A stretch of DNA of 64,000 nucleotides from Hydrogenophaga pseudoflava (lineage in GTDB: Bacteria; Pseudomonadota; Gammaproteobacteria; Burkholderiales; Burkholderiaceae_C). The notes beneath the pieces were generated by a model. It was not told where the DNA came from. It ran no database searches and was given only the letters and a program-made list of their open reading frames with translations. Each line of letters starts with the position of its first letter. Within the stretch, counting starts at the first letter, position 1. Below are positions 37,964 to 48,562 of the stretch, piece by piece. The stretch is from assembly GCF_031020795.1 (NCBI RefSeq), contig NZ_JAVHJP010000002.1:736538-800537 (forward strand). Direction: 5' to 3'. A program made the translations under genes and the position numbers.

Positions 37964-38650
37964 GTGAAAATTCTGATCGTTGAAGACGAACCCAAAGCGG
38001 GTGACTACCTGAAGCAAGGCCTGCGCGAGGCGGGTTTTGCCGTGGACCTCGTCACCAACGGTGTGGACGGTCTGCACCACGGTCTGGAAGGGGATCACGA
38101 TCTGGTGATCCTGGACGTCATGCTGCCCGGCATGGACGGGTGGCAGGTGCTCAAGAACCTGCGCAGCCAGGGCCGGCAGATGCCGGTCCTGTTCCTCACG
38201 GCACGCGATCAGGTCGAAGACCGTGTCAAGGGCCTGGAGCTGGGGGCCGACGACTACCTGGTCAAGCCGTTTTCGTTTGCCGAGCTGCTGGCCAGGGTCC
38301 GGACGATACTGCGGCGAGGCCGGACGGGACTGGAGGCCACATCTATGAAAGTGGCCGATCTGGAGCTTGATCTGCTGCGCCGGCGGGTGACCCGATCTGG
38401 CAAACGCATCGACCTGACAGCCAAGGAATTCGGTCTGCTGGAATTGCTGATGCGCCGCCATGGCGAGGTGCTGCCCCGCTCCCTGATCGCCTCGCAGGTG
38501 TGGGACGTGAACTTCGACAGCGACACCAACGTGATTGAAGTGGCCATGCGGCGTCTGCGGGTCAAGGTGGACGATGGTTTTGAACCGCGCCTGATCCAGA
38601 CCGTGCGCGGCATGGGCTACGTGCTCGAAGCGCCCGAGGACGCCAGCTGA
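37964..38650 (+). CDS. copR: Copper response regulator, OmpR/CopR type
   Basis: This 228-residue regulator has a receiver domain (1-120) with acidic residues E7-D8, phospho-acceptor D51 (VILDVMLPG) and K in LVKPFS, then an OmpR winged HTH ([19 protein letters not shown]). GTG 37964 is chosen, with AGGAG nine bases upstream; the GTG at 37958 is too close. Its stop overlaps the copS start by one base. It likely binds the two boxes described at 33845 and 37894. Confidence 0.9.
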   Translation: MKILIVEDEPKAGDYLKQGLREAGFAVDLVTNGVDGLHHGLEGDHDLVILDVMLPGMDGWQVLKNLRSQGRQMPVLFLTARDQVEDRVKGLELGADDYLVKPFSFAELLARVRTILRRGRTGLEATSMKVADLELDLLRRRVTRSGKRIDLTAKEFGLLELLMRRHGEVLPRSLIASQVWDVNFDSDTNVIEVAMRRLRVKVDDGFEPRLIQTVRGMGYVLEAPEDAS

Positions 38651-40047
38651 TGCTCGACCGCCTGTCGCTGACGGCGCGCCTGACCGCGCTGTACACCTTG
38701 GTCTCGGCCTGTGTGCTCGTCGGGCTGGGCCTGCTGGTCTCGATTGCCGTGGGTCGGCACTTTGTCGAACTCGACCGGGATTTCCTGAAGGACAAGATCG
38801 CCCTGGTGCAGACCATCGTCGGAGAGGCGTCGTCATCGGAGATGCTGGCACCCCGGCTGGATGAGTTGCTGACGAGTCACCATGGGTTGTTCATCGAACT
38901 GCGCAACAGCGACCGGCTGGTCTATGGCAACCAGGGGTCGGTGTTCTCCGCGCTGTCGCCATCCATCGGCACCGACGGGCACGCCTTCGACTGGACGGTC
39001 GGCGATCAAACGCTGCGCGGTCTGAGGGCGACCATCCGCCCTCCCTCCGCGTGGACGGGCCAAGCTGCTGGCGGCAGCGCGCTTGAACTCCTGATCGCGC
39101 TGGACACAGCGCACCACACCCATTTCATGCAGTCGCTCAGGCAGACGCTGGCGCTCTACCTGATGGCAGCCCTTCTGGTCAGCGGTGTGCTGGGCTGGTG
39201 GGCCGCCCGCCGTGGGCTGGAGCCCCTGCGGGTCATGAAGGAGCGCGCGATGGCGGTCACGGCCCAGAACCTGGACCAGCGCATGCCCGTGGAAACCGTG
39301 CCGGTGGAGTTTGCCAATCTGGCCCAGAGCTTGAACAACATGCTCGGCCGCCTGCAGGCGGACTTTGCGCGCTTGCAGGAATTCTCCAGCGACCTGGCGC
39401 ACGAGCTGCGGACCCCCATCAACAACCTGCTGACCCAGACCCAGGTGTCTTTGGCGCAGAAACGCGACGTGAACGTGTACCAGGACATCCTGGCCTCCAA
39501 CGCCGAGGAGTTGCAGCGGCTGGCCCGCATGGTCTCCGACATGCTGTTCCTCGCCAAGACCGAACACGGGATCGAGCTGCCGCACCGCGAGACCGTGTCG
39601 CTGCGCGACGAGGTGCTGGACCTGTTCGACTTCTACGAAGCGCTCGCCGACGAAAAACTGATCCACCTGAACACCGACGGCGATGCGCACATCGTGTGCG
39701 ACCGGCTGATGATCCGCCGCGCGATCAGCAACCTGCTGTCCAACGCGATTCGGTACTCGCCACCGAACGTGCCTGTGCAGGTGTTGGTGAAACAGGGCAA
39801 CGGTCAGGTCCAGCTGTGCGTGCACAACGCCGGTCCCGCCATCCCGGCGGCTGACCTGCCGCGGCTGTTTGACCGTTTCTACCGGACCGAGAAGTCGCGC
39901 AGCCACCCCGACTCAGAGGGCACGGGTCTGGGTCTGTCCATTACCAGAGCCATCATGCAAGCCCACGGAGGCTCCGCATCGGTAGCGTCCAACGATCAGG
40001 CGACCACCTTCTGCCTGGACTTTCCCATGCAGGACCCAGCGTCCTAG
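38650..40047 (+). CDS. copS: Heavy-metal sensor histidine kinase, CopS/CusS type
   Basis: This 465-residue kinase has two membrane segments (about 15-36 and 165-187) around a periplasmic sensor region, a HAMP region, phospho-acceptor H251 (DLAHELRTPINN), N-box (LSNAIRYS) and G-box (EGTGLGLSI). It senses periplasmic copper/silver and phosphorylates CopR. It is coupled to copR and 9 nt from the next gene. Confidence 0.9.
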   Translation: MLDRLSLTARLTALYTLVSACVLVGLGLLVSIAVGRHFVELDRDFLKDKIALVQTIVGEASSSEMLAPRLDELLTSHHGLFIELRNSDRLVYGNQGSVFSALSPSIGTDGHAFDWTVGDQTLRGLRATIRPPSAWTGQAAGGSALELLIALDTAHHTHFMQSLRQTLALYLMAALLVSGVLGWWAARRGLEPLRVMKERAMAVTAQNLDQRMPVETVPVEFANLAQSLNNMLGRLQADFARLQEFSSDLAHELRTPINNLLTQTQVSLAQKRDVNVYQDILASNAEELQRLARMVSDMLFLAKTEHGIELPHRETVSLRDEVLDLFDFYEALADEKLIHLNTDGDAHIVCDRLMIRRAISNLLSNAIRYSPPNVPVQVLVKQGNGQVQLCVHNAGPAIPAADLPRLFDRFYRTEKSRSHPDSEGTGLGLSITRAIMQAHGGSASVASNDQATTFCLDFPMQDPAS

Positions 40048-40056
40048 AATCCGCCC

Positions 40057-40413
40057 ATGCGCCTGTTCCTGGCCCTCCTGTTGTGCCTGGCCCTTCCCCT
40101 GCAGGGTTGGGGTGGTGGCCTGCGCCTGCAGCCACCATGCCCGATGGAAGCGGCCATGGCCCTGCAAGGCGACACGGCCGGCACCGGCCAGGACATGGCG
40201 ATGGACGATTGCTGCAACGATGCCGAGACTTTTCAGCTCACTGGCAAGATGTGCAAGACCGGTCAGGAGTGCCAGGCCCCCACGGGCTTTGTGGTGTCAC
40301 CGGTCATGGCCATGGCACAGGCGTTCCCTGTAAGCGATCTGCACGCACCCGCGCCCCCCGAGCCACTGCGTGGCCCGCCCACCAGCATCTGGCGTCCCCC
40401 TTCCCTGCTCTGA
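40057..40413 (+). CDS. Small exported Cys-rich protein, putative metal binder
   Basis: The 118-residue product has a signal peptide (about 1-18) and a mature region with paired cysteines and Met/Asp (PPCPMEAAM, MAMDDCCNDAET, GKMCKTGQEC). I do not recognise a family. Similar small proteins occur at the head of cus/czc operons. It follows copS by 9 nt and precedes cusC, so it belongs to the transcript. Confidence 0.6.
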   Translation: MRLFLALLLCLALPLQGWGGGLRLQPPCPMEAAMALQGDTAGTGQDMAMDDCCNDAETFQLTGKMCKTGQECQAPTGFVVSPVMAMAQAFPVSDLHAPAPPEPLRGPPTSIWRPPSLL

Positions 40414-40523
40414 CGTTTCCACCCTGACACCGCCCGGCCCTTGGAGGCTGGCCGGTGCTCAGCAGCGGCGGCCGCGCGTCCCTGCGCGTGCTCAGCCCGT
40501 GTGCATTCTTCTGGAGCAGAAAC

Positions 40524-41867
40524 ATGGAACCCCTTTCACCGGTATTCGGTGGGCTGGACCGCCGTCGCGGCCACTTCATCGCCCGCAGCCGCACCGCGAC
40601 CACAACCGCACACATCGCAGTCCTGATCGGCCTCGCGATGTCCTCCATCGCGCACGCGGCAGAGGCGCTCTCGCTGCCTCAAGCCGTCCAGGCGGCGCTG
40701 GCGCGCTCCCCCGCGCTGGGCGCCCGGGACGCGGCCGCCCGCTCGGCACGGGACATGGCCGTGGCCGCCGGCCAGCGCCCCGACCCGGTCCTGCGTCTGT
40801 CGCTGGACAACGTCCCGCTGTCCGGGCCAGACCGGTTCAGCACCACCCGCGACTTCATGACAGCGAAATCGGTGTCGCTGATGCAAACACTGCCCAGCGC
40901 GGCCAAGCGCCAGGCCCGCTCGGCGCGCTTTGAACGCGAAGCGCAAACCGCCGAAGCCGGACGCGTGGAGCAAACCGCCACCATCGGCCGAGAAACCGCC
41001 ATGGCGTGGTTGGAGCGGTACGCGCTGGAGCAACGCCTGGCTGTGTTGCACGAGCAGTTGGGCGAAGCCCGGCTGCTCGTACAGGCCAGCGAATCGGCCG
41101 CGCGCAGCGGCAGGGGATCGCCGGCCGACTGGATCGCGGCGCGGGAGTCGGTCGCCCAGTTGCAGCAGACCCTTCTGGACGTCGAAGCCGAGCTCCAGAA
41201 CGCCCGCCTCACTCTGGCCCGCTGGACCGGAAACGCCCCCGAACAGCCGCTGGCCCCGCCGCCCGATCTGGGGTCATCACCCATCGGCACGGGCGATGTG
41301 ACCGAGCGTCTGGCGCACCACCCCGAACTGCTGCGACTCTCGGCACAAGAGGCGGCGATGGCGGCCGAAGCGGAGGTGGCGCGACAGGAGCGCGAGCCCG
41401 ACTGGAGCACCGAACTCATGCTCAGCCTGCGCGGCCCGGGCTACCCGAACATGGTCTCGCTGGCGGTTTCGGTGCCACTGCCCTGGGATCGACCTCAGCG
41501 ACAGGACCGGGAACTTGCAGCCCGGCTCGCCCAGGTCGATGGCTTGCGTGCCGAACGCGAGGAACGCGCCCGGGAACACCTGGCCGAAGTAAGTCGATGG
41601 GAGGCGGGCTGGCGGGCCGGTCTGGCCCAGTTGGCCCTGATCGACGCCGAGCGGCTGCCGTTGGCCGAGCAGCGCATCCAGGCCACCCTGGCTGCCTACC
41701 GGGGCGGCCGGACGCCCTTGAGCGAGGTGCTGGCCGCGCGGCGCATGGCGCTGGACCTGCGGATGGAGCGCATCGAACTGCAACGCTCAACCGCCAGCCT
41801 GTGGGCCCAACTCGCTTACCTCATCCCCACCGAACCGGCTGCTGCAGTCAAAGGAGTGTCACCATGA
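40524..41867 (+). CDS. cusC: Cus-type outer-membrane efflux protein (CusC-like)
   Basis: This 447-residue TolC-family protein forms the outer-membrane channel of the Cu/Ag efflux complex. It has an N-terminal export region (about 25-46, HIAVLIGLAMSSIAHA, following a long basic stretch) and repeated coiled-coil helices. ATG 40524 follows GGAG. Its stop overlaps the cusB start by ATGA. Confidence 0.85.
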   Translation: MEPLSPVFGGLDRRRGHFIARSRTATTTAHIAVLIGLAMSSIAHAAEALSLPQAVQAALARSPALGARDAAARSARDMAVAAGQRPDPVLRLSLDNVPLSGPDRFSTTRDFMTAKSVSLMQTLPSAAKRQARSARFEREAQTAEAGRVEQTATIGRETAMAWLERYALEQRLAVLHEQLGEARLLVQASESAARSGRGSPADWIAARESVAQLQQTLLDVEAELQNARLTLARWTGNAPEQPLAPPPDLGSSPIGTGDVTERLAHHPELLRLSAQEAAMAAEAEVARQEREPDWSTELMLSLRGPGYPNMVSLAVSVPLPWDRPQRQDRELAARLAQVDGLRAEREERAREHLAEVSRWEAGWRAGLAQLALIDAERLPLAEQRIQATLAAYRGGRTPLSEVLAARRMALDLRMERIELQRSTASLWAQLAYLIPTEPAAAVKGVSP

Positions 41868-43501
41868 ACGTCCGAACAACAATCGGCCTTGGCGTTGTGG
41901 CCGTGGCGGCCCTGGGCGCGGTGGGCTACGTTGCCTGGACTGCCGGCATGCGCTCGGGCATGGAGATGGGCTCTCCCCAGCCGGCACCCCGTGCCGCCAG
42001 CGCCCCGCAGGATCCAGACGCCTGGAGCATGGTTCAAGGTGGCGAAGCCACCGCCCGCCACGTCCGAGACGGGCTCAAGGCGGGCGACCTGGACCCAGTG
42101 ACCGGCAGGGTGATCTTGAATTACCACGACCCGATGGTGCCCGGCAAAAACTTTGAGGCCCCAGGCAAATCGCCCTTCATGGACATGATGCTGGTGCCGC
42201 GCTACGCGGACGGCGCGAACGCCAACGCGAGCGCCGACACCGGCGCCGTGGCGGTGAGTCCGCGCATCCAGCAAAGCCTGGGCCTTCGAACGGCGGAGGT
42301 GGTTCAAGGATCGCTGGATGGCGGCTTCTCGGTGGCGGGCAATGTAGCCTGGAACGAGCGCAACCAGGTGGTGGTCAGCGCGAGGTCCATGGGCTTCGTT
42401 GAGAAGCTGCATGTCCGGGCCGCCCTGGACCGCGTGGCGGCCGGTGCGCCCCTGGCCGAGATCTACGTCCCCGACTGGGTGGCGGCCCAGGAAGAGTACC
42501 TGGCCATTGCCCGCATGCCCGGCGCCGACCTGGGGCCGCTGCGCGACGCCGCGACCCAGCGCCTGCGCCAGGCCGGCATGGACGCGGCACAGATTCAACA
42601 GGTGGTGCGGACCGGTACTGTGCAGCCCCGTTTCACGCTGCGCGCCCCGATCGGCGGGACCCTGACCGAGCTGATGGTGCGCGAAGGCGCGACCGTGATG
42701 CCGGGCATGCCGCTGATGCGCCTGCAAGGCACAGCCACGGTCTGGGCCGAGGGCCAGGTGCCCGAGAGCCAGGTGGCACAACTCCAGCCCGGCGCGAAGG
42801 TCAGCGCCACCAGCCCGGCAGCGCCGGGGCAGACCTTCGAGGGACGGGTGCAGGCGATCCTGCCCGAGGTGGACCCCGCCACGCGCACGCTCAAGGCGCG
42901 ACTGGAGCTGAACAACCCTGGCGGCAGACTGGTGCCGGGCATGTTCGTGCAGATGCGGTTCGCCGAACCGGCAGGCCAGCCAGCCTTGCTGGTGCCCAGT
43001 GACGCGGTGATCCACACCGGTCGCCGCAGCGTGGTGATGCTGGCCGAAGACGGTGGGCATTTCCGGCCCGTGGAGGTGCGTTCGGGACGTGAGGCCGGTG
43101 GCCAGACCGAGATCGTGCAAGGTCTTCTAGCGGGTCAGCGGGTGGTGCTGTCGGGCCAGTTCCTGATCGATTCCGAAGCCAGCCTGCGTGGGCTGGAGAC
43201 GCGCCTGAACCAGGCCCCGGCTGCTGCTGCGGCCCCTGCGGCGGCTGTGGATCTGCACCGCACGGATGCCGTGATCGACGCGGTGGACGGGGACAGCGTG
43301 ACCCTCACCCATCCCGCCATCCCGGCGCTCAAGTGGCCCGGGATGACGATGGCGTTCCGCCTGCCACCGCCCGATCAACGGCCCAGCGGACTGTCCCATG
43401 GTGACCCGGTGCGCATCGAGTTCCGCACGCAGGATGGGGCCGAACCGCAGATCACCCGGATCGAGCGCGTGTCGCCGCCCGCGCAAGGAGCGAAACCATG
43501 A
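41864..43501 (+). CDS. cusB: Cu/Ag efflux adaptor CusB fused to a CusF-like domain
   Basis: This 545-residue periplasmic adaptor has an N-terminal anchor (about 7-29), a metal-binding segment ([18 protein letters not shown] then FMDMMLVP), the HlyD hairpin and barrel domains, and a C-terminal CusF-type domain (about 460-535) with H...WPGMTMAF. The fusion joins adaptor and chaperone. Starts and stops overlap cusC and cusA by ATGA. Confidence 0.9.
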   Translation: MNVRTTIGLGVVAVAALGAVGYVAWTAGMRSGMEMGSPQPAPRAASAPQDPDAWSMVQGGEATARHVRDGLKAGDLDPVTGRVILNYHDPMVPGKNFEAPGKSPFMDMMLVPRYADGANANASADTGAVAVSPRIQQSLGLRTAEVVQGSLDGGFSVAGNVAWNERNQVVVSARSMGFVEKLHVRAALDRVAAGAPLAEIYVPDWVAAQEEYLAIARMPGADLGPLRDAATQRLRQAGMDAAQIQQVVRTGTVQPRFTLRAPIGGTLTELMVREGATVMPGMPLMRLQGTATVWAEGQVPESQVAQLQPGAKVSATSPAAPGQTFEGRVQAILPEVDPATRTLKARLELNNPGGRLVPGMFVQMRFAEPAGQPALLVPSDAVIHTGRRSVVMLAEDGGHFRPVEVRSGREAGGQTEIVQGLLAGQRVVLSGQFLIDSEASLRGLETRLNQAPAAAAAPAAAVDLHRTDAVIDAVDGDSVTLTHPAIPALKWPGMTMAFRLPPPDQRPSGLSHGDPVRIEFRTQDGAEPQITRIERVSPPAQGAKP

Positions 43502-46500
43502 TCGCGCGGCTCATCCACTGGAGCATCGGCAACCGCTTCCTGGTGCTGCTGGCCACCGTGATGCTCAGTGCCTGGGGCGTGGTGTCGATGCTGCGCACGC
43601 CCCTGGACGCGCTGCCCGATCTCTCGGACACCCAGGTCATCATCCGCACCAGCTGGCCCGGCCAGGCGCCGCAGATCGTCGAAAACCAGGTCACCTACCC
43701 GCTGACCACCACCATGCTGTCGGTGCCCGGGGCTAAGGCGGTTCGAGGTTACTCCCTGTTCGGCGACAGCTTTGTCTACGTGCTCTTCGATGACGGCGTG
43801 GACCTGTACTGGGCGCGCTCGCGCGTGCTGGAGTACCTCAACCAGGTGCAGTCGCGGCTGCCGCCGTCGGCCAAGTCCTCCCTGGGGCCCGACGCCACCG
43901 GTGTGGGCTGGATCTACCAGTACGCGCTGGTGGACCGCAGCGACCGACAGAGCCTGGACCAACTGCGTTCGCTGCAGGATTGGTTCCTGCGCTTTGAGCT
44001 CAAGACCGTGCCGGACGTGGCCGAGGTGGCCAGCCTCGGCGGCATGGTGCGCCAGTACCAGATCGTGCTCGACCCCGACAAGCTGGCCGCCTTCCGCATC
44101 ACGCAGACGATGGTGAGCGAGGCGATCGGCCGCGCCAACCAGGAGGCCGGGGGATCGGTGCTCGAACTGGGCGAAGCCGAATACGCGGTGCGCGCCAGCG
44201 GCTACCTGAAGACCCTGGACGATTTCCGGGCCATCCCGCTGACGACGACCGACCTGGGCATCTCGGTGCGCCTGGGCGACGTGGCCCGGGTGCAGCTCGG
44301 GCCGGAGATGCGCCGCGGCATCGGCGAACTCGATGGCGAGGGCGAAGCGGCCGGTGGCCTGATCGTGATGCGTTCGGGCAAGAACGCGCTGCAGACCATC
44401 AAGGCCGTCAAGGCCAAGCTGGCCGAACTGCAAAGCGGCTTGCCCAAGGGCGTGGAGATCGTCCCGGTGTACGACCGCTCCGGGCTGATCGAGCGCGCGG
44501 TGGACAACCTCGGGTTCAAGCTGCTGGAGGAGTTTCTGGTGGTGGCCGTGGTCTGCGCCCTGTTCCTGTTCCACCTGCGCAGCGCCCTGGTGGCCATCGT
44601 CTCGCTGCCGCTGGGCATCCTGATGGCGTTCATCGTCATGCAGCAGCAGGGCGTCAACGCCAACATCATGTCCCTGGGCGGCATCGCGATCGCCATCGGT
44701 GCGATGGTGGACGCTGCGGTGGTGATGATCGAGAACGCGCACAAGCACCTGGAGCGCTGGGGCCACGAGCACCCGGGGCAGGTCCTCGCGGGCGAACCGC
44801 GCTGGCGCGTCATCGGTGAGGCGGCCGCCGAGGTCGGGCCCGCGCTGTTCTTTTCTTTGTTGATCATCACGCTGAGCTTCATTCCGGTGTTCACGCTACA
44901 AGCGCAGGAAGGAAGGCTGTTCGCTCCCCTGGCTTACACCAAGACCTATGCCATGGCGGCGGCGGCAGGGCTGGCCGTGACGTTGATCCCGGTGCTGATG
45001 GGCTACCTGATCCGGGGACGTATTCCCGATGAACACGCCAACCCCTTGAACCGGCTGCTGATCGCGCTCTACCGCCCCTGCCTGAACGCGGTGTTGCGGG
45101 CACCGAAGCTGACGCTGGTGGTGGCCACCGTGCTGCTGCTGGCCAGCCTGTGGCCGCTCAAGCACATCGGTGCCGAGTTCATGCCCCGGCTGGACGAGGG
45201 GGACCTGCTGTACATGCCGACCGCGCTGCCCGGCCTGTCGGCCGGCAAGGCCGCCGAGTTGCTGCAGCAGACCGACCGCCTGATCAAGACCGTGCCCGAG
45301 GTGCTCAGCGTCTACGGCAAGGCGGGCCGCTCGGACAGCGCCACCGACCCGGCACCGCTGGAGATGTTCGAGACCACCATCCAGTTCAAGCCGCGCAGCC
45401 AGTGGCGCGCCGGCATGACGCCCGAAAAGCTGGTCGAGGAACTGGACCGCACGGTGCGTGTGCCCGGCCTGTCCAACATCTGGGTACCACCGATCCGCAA
45501 CCGCATCGACATGCTCGCCACCGGCATCAAGAGCCCTGTGGGCGTGAAGGTGGCAGGCGCCGACCTGGCCACCATCGACCGCCTCACAGGTCAGATCGAG
45601 GCCGCCATCAAGCAGGTCCCTGGGGTCAGCAGCGCGCTGGCCGAGCGCCTGACCGGCGGGCGCTACATCGACGTGGACATCCGGCGCGATGACGCGGCGC
45701 GCTACGGACTGAACATCGCCGACGTGCAGGACGTGGTCGCGGGTGCGGTGGGTGGCATTGAGGTCGGACAGACCGTCGAAGGCCTGCAGCGCTATGCCAT
45801 CAACCTGCGCTACCCGCGCGAACTGCGTGATTCGCTGGAGGCCCTGCGCGCCCTGCCCATCGTGAGCCCCCGGGGCCAGCGCCTGGTGCTGTCGGACGTC
45901 GCCCGCATCGCCATTTCGGACGGTCCGCCCATGCTGCGCAGCGAGAACGCCCGGCTGGCCGGTTTCGTGTACGTGGACATCCGTGGGCGCGACCTGCGTG
46001 GCGCAGTGAGGGAGATGCAGCGCGTGGTCGCCGAGCAGGTGGATCTGCCGGCCGGCTATTCGGTGTCGTGGTCGGGTCAGTTCGAGTTCTTGGAGCGGGC
46101 CGCCGCCCAGCTCAAGCTGGTGGTGCCGTTCACGCTGCTGATCATCTTCGTGCTGCTGTACCTCACCTTCCGGCGCTTCGACGAAGCGCTGCTGATCATG
46201 ACCACACTGCCGTTCGCGCTGGTAGGCGGCGTGTGGCTGCTGTGGGCACTGGGACACAACCTCTCGGTGGCCAGCGCGGTGGGCTTCATAGCGCTGGCCG
46301 GCGTGGCGGCCGAGTTCGGCGTGATCATGCTGCTCTACCTGAAACAGGCCTGGGCGGTCCGGCTGGACGAGGGGCGGGACGCCGATGCCGATCTTCTGGA
46401 CGCGATCCGCGAGGGCGCAGTCTTGCGGGTGCGCCCCAAGGCCATGACCGTGGCCGTGATCGTGGCCGGCCTGCTGCCGCTGTTCTGGGGCAATGGCACG

Positions 46501-46620
46501 GGCAGTGAGGTGATGCAGCGCATCGCCGCGCCCATGGTGGGGGGCATGATCAGTGCGCCGATGCTGTCAATGCTGGTGATACCGGCGGTGTATCGGTTGA
46601 TGCGACGGCGCGGGAGGTAG
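43498..46620 (+). CDS. cusA: Cu/Ag RND efflux pump CusA
   Basis: This 1040-residue inner-membrane proton antiporter exports Cu(I)/Ag(I) through CusBC. It has twelve membrane segments, an essential acidic TM4 region ([18 protein letters not shown]), and the three Met ligands of HME-RND pumps in [14 protein letters not shown] and IDMLATG. It ends the copRS-cusCBA transcript. No clear terminator follows. Confidence 0.93.
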   Translation: MIARLIHWSIGNRFLVLLATVMLSAWGVVSMLRTPLDALPDLSDTQVIIRTSWPGQAPQIVENQVTYPLTTTMLSVPGAKAVRGYSLFGDSFVYVLFDDGVDLYWARSRVLEYLNQVQSRLPPSAKSSLGPDATGVGWIYQYALVDRSDRQSLDQLRSLQDWFLRFELKTVPDVAEVASLGGMVRQYQIVLDPDKLAAFRITQTMVSEAIGRANQEAGGSVLELGEAEYAVRASGYLKTLDDFRAIPLTTTDLGISVRLGDVARVQLGPEMRRGIGELDGEGEAAGGLIVMRSGKNALQTIKAVKAKLAELQSGLPKGVEIVPVYDRSGLIERAVDNLGFKLLEEFLVVAVVCALFLFHLRSALVAIVSLPLGILMAFIVMQQQGVNANIMSLGGIAIAIGAMVDAAVVMIENAHKHLERWGHEHPGQVLAGEPRWRVIGEAAAEVGPALFFSLLIITLSFIPVFTLQAQEGRLFAPLAYTKTYAMAAAAGLAVTLIPVLMGYLIRGRIPDEHANPLNRLLIALYRPCLNAVLRAPKLTLVVATVLLLASLWPLKHIGAEFMPRLDEGDLLYMPTALPGLSAGKAAELLQQTDRLIKTVPEVLSVYGKAGRSDSATDPAPLEMFETTIQFKPRSQWRAGMTPEKLVEELDRTVRVPGLSNIWVPPIRNRIDMLATGIKSPVGVKVAGADLATIDRLTGQIEAAIKQVPGVSSALAERLTGGRYIDVDIRRDDAARYGLNIADVQDVVAGAVGGIEVGQTVEGLQRYAINLRYPRELRDSLEALRALPIVSPRGQRLVLSDVARIAISDGPPMLRSENARLAGFVYVDIRGRDLRGAVREMQRVVAEQVDLPAGYSVSWSGQFEFLERAAAQLKLVVPFTLLIIFVLLYLTFRRFDEALLIMTTLPFALVGGVWLLWALGHNLSVASAVGFIALAGVAAEFGVIMLLYLKQAWAVRLDEGRDADADLLDAIREGAVLRVRPKAMTVAVIVAGLLPLFWGNGTGSEVMQRIAAPMVGGMISAPMLSMLVIPAVYRLMRRRGR

Positions 46621-46850
46621 CCGACTCGGTTGTGCGCGAGCATCACTTGAGTCTTGATGTGGACTCTGTGGAGTTGGCAACCCTCGAATGGGTGTCACCG
46701 AATCCCTGATCCGCCCAAAACAGAAGCGCTGGAAAACAGCCCAAATCCAGCAGCAGAACCTGACGTTCCCAGACCTACATTGACCTCACAGCACCCAGAG
46801 AGATGAAGTGACCTTCACCTCCAGCGGATGCGGAAAACGTGAGGTGTGTG

Positions 46851-47408
46851 ATGGGCTTCAAATCTTCGAGACACCGGCAGACTTCCTTGCTCTCCGGTGT
46901 TCTTGCCGCAAAGCGCAAGACCAGCGTGTTGCGCAAAACGCCCATCGCGGCAGCCGCACTGTCTCTGGCCCTGCTCGTGCCCACTGCCGCGCACGCTGTG
47001 GACGGATGCCTGGTACTTCTGTGCCTCGCGGCGCCCAGCTGGAAGTCGATTCCTCAATGCGTGCCTCCGGTGCGGCAGGTGCTGCGAGATCTGGCGCATG
47101 GCGAGCCGTTCCCCACTTGTGGCATGTCCGGCGCCGGCAACTCGGCCAGCAACGCTTGGGCCAGAGCACCCGGTCGTTGCCCGCCTCAGTACACCAGGGT
47201 GTACGAGAAGGAACACACCAAGCTCTACCGCTGTGAATACACAGGGGTCATCACCGTTTCGATCGACGACAAGCTGTTCACGAAGACCTGGTGGAACTTC
47301 TCCGGCGACACGGTGACCGACTTCAGTCCTGCGGCCAAGTCCCAGTTGGGCAGCTGGGACACCCGCTACGACGATGAAGAGTCGGAATGGCTCCGTTTGC
47401 ACCCGTGA
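46851..47408 (+). CDS. TrbM-like conjugal transfer protein
   Basis: This 185-residue exported protein has a signal region (about 30-50) and a mature part with the TrbM-like CLVLLCLAAPSW and several Cys (PQCVP, PTCGMSG, GRCPP). TrbM is a periplasmic accessory of IncP-type mating-pair systems. It precedes virB1 by 10 nt and opens the T4SS operon. The 230 bp upstream hold no confident promoter. Confidence 0.65.
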   Translation: MGFKSSRHRQTSLLSGVLAAKRKTSVLRKTPIAAAALSLALLVPTAAHAVDGCLVLLCLAAPSWKSIPQCVPPVRQVLRDLAHGEPFPTCGMSGAGNSASNAWARAPGRCPPQYTRVYEKEHTKLYRCEYTGVITVSIDDKLFTKTWWNFSGDTVTDFSPAAKSQLGSWDTRYDDEESEWLRLHP

Positions 47409-47418
47409 GGAGTTCGTC

Positions 47419-47928
47419 ATGGATGCATCCCTCTTCATGACACTGGTGCTGGCCTGCGCACCGCAGATCCATCCGACCACTGCCCACGCACTGGTGTCTG
47501 TCGAAAGTGCCTTCAATCCGTGGGCTATCGGGGTGGTGGGCGGCTCATTGGCTCGCCAGCCAAACAGCAGAGAGGAAGCAGTTGCAACGGCTCGGGCCTT
47601 GTACGCCCAGGGGCGTAGTTTCAGCGTCGGCTTGGGGCAGATCAACGTGGGCAACTTCAAGCGACTGGGCCTGACCACTGCGAGCGCATTTGAACCGTGC
47701 CTGAACCTCGCCGCCATGCAAGGCGTCCTCAGCGAGTGTTTCGACAGAGCCCGACGCTACAGAGCTCTGGCCAGTTTCGATCAAGCCGCTTTGCGTCGCG
47801 CCCTGTCTTGCTACTACAGCGGCAATTTTTCCACGGGCTTTCGCCATGGCTATGTGCAGAAGGTAACGACCGCTGCCCGCTTCGTCCCACTTTCCAACCA
47901 CCAACTGTTTTCAAAGGAGCCGTCATGA
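47419..47928 (+). CDS. virB1: VirB1-like lytic transglycosylase
   Basis: This 169-residue muramidase opens the murein for T4SS assembly. Catalytic E29 is in LVSVESAFNPWAIG and the SLT pattern GLGQINVGNF and CYYSGNF follow. ATG 47419 follows GAGGAG. It has no clear signal peptide, like some VirB1 proteins that may be exported otherwise. It overlaps virB2 (ATGA). Confidence 0.85.
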   Translation: MDASLFMTLVLACAPQIHPTTAHALVSVESAFNPWAIGVVGGSLARQPNSREEAVATARALYAQGRSFSVGLGQINVGNFKRLGLTTASAFEPCLNLAAMQGVLSECFDRARRYRALASFDQAALRRALSCYYSGNFSTGFRHGYVQKVTTAARFVPLSNHQLFSKEPS

Positions 47929-48209
47929 ACCGACAGAAACTGTCTCAAGCCCAGTTCCGTGTGCTCGGTCTGTTGATGTTGTTGCCTGCCCAAGTCTGGG
48001 CGCAAGGCTTCGACAAGGTGAACACCACGGTCACCAACGTCAACGCGATCCTGGTGACGATCTCCGTGGCTGTGGTGACGATTGCGATCATCTGGGCTGG
48101 CTTCAAGATGATCTTCCAGGGTGCCAGGCTAGCGGATGTGGCCAACATCCTGATCGGCGGCACCTTGGTCGGTGGTGCAGCTGCGTTTGCCAGCTACATC
48201 GTCAGCTGA
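47925..48209 (+). CDS. virB2: VirB2-like major pilin
   Basis: This 94-residue pilin precursor has a signal peptide ending near AQG (about 26-28) and two membrane segments, as in VirB2/TrbC. ATG 47925 follows AAAGGAG. It polymerises into the conjugative pilus. Confidence 0.82.
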   Translation: MNRQKLSQAQFRVLGLLMLLPAQVWAQGFDKVNTTVTNVNAILVTISVAVVTIAIIWAGFKMIFQGARLADVANILIGGTLVGGAAAFASYIVS

Positions 48210-48229
48210 TCTCAAAGCAGGTACCCGCC

Positions 48230-48562
48230 ATGCAAGCCGAAACCATCTACAAGGGCGCAACCCGCCCGGCCATGAAGCTTGGCATTCCGCTGGTGCCGCT
48301 GGTGGTGCTCTTCGGCAGCGGGATGCTGCTCATGATGTGGGGCGGCATCCTGGTCAGCTGGTGGATCGCGCTGGGCGTACTGATGTCCTTCGTACCCACC
48401 CTCTTCTGGATGCGCTGGGTGACGTCTCGCGACGATCAGCGCTTTCGGCAGATCTTCATCGCACTCAAGCTGCGCCTGCACGACCGCAACCGTCGGTTCT
48501 GGCGCGCCCGCAGCTACTCACCCACCCTTTTCCGGGGAGCCTCCGATGTCTGGCATCTTTGA
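48230..48562 (+). CDS. virB3: VirB3-like T4SS inner-membrane protein
   Basis: This 110-residue protein has two membrane segments near residues 18-54 and a basic tail, and matches VirB3 (YKGATRPAMKLGIPLVP). It overlaps virB4 by 17 bp in a different frame and pairs with it at the base of the channel. Confidence 0.85.
   Translation: MQAETIYKGATRPAMKLGIPLVPLVVLFGSGMLLMMWGGILVSWWIALGVLMSFVPTLFWMRWVTSRDDQRFRQIFIALKLRLHDRNRRFWRARSYSPTLFRGASDVWHL

Noticed and set aside
46621..46850. Gap between cusA and the T4SS operon examined for promoter and oriT
   Set aside because: Only short imperfect repeats (for example GAGTC...GACTC) were seen, and no promoter or nick-site pattern could be defended.
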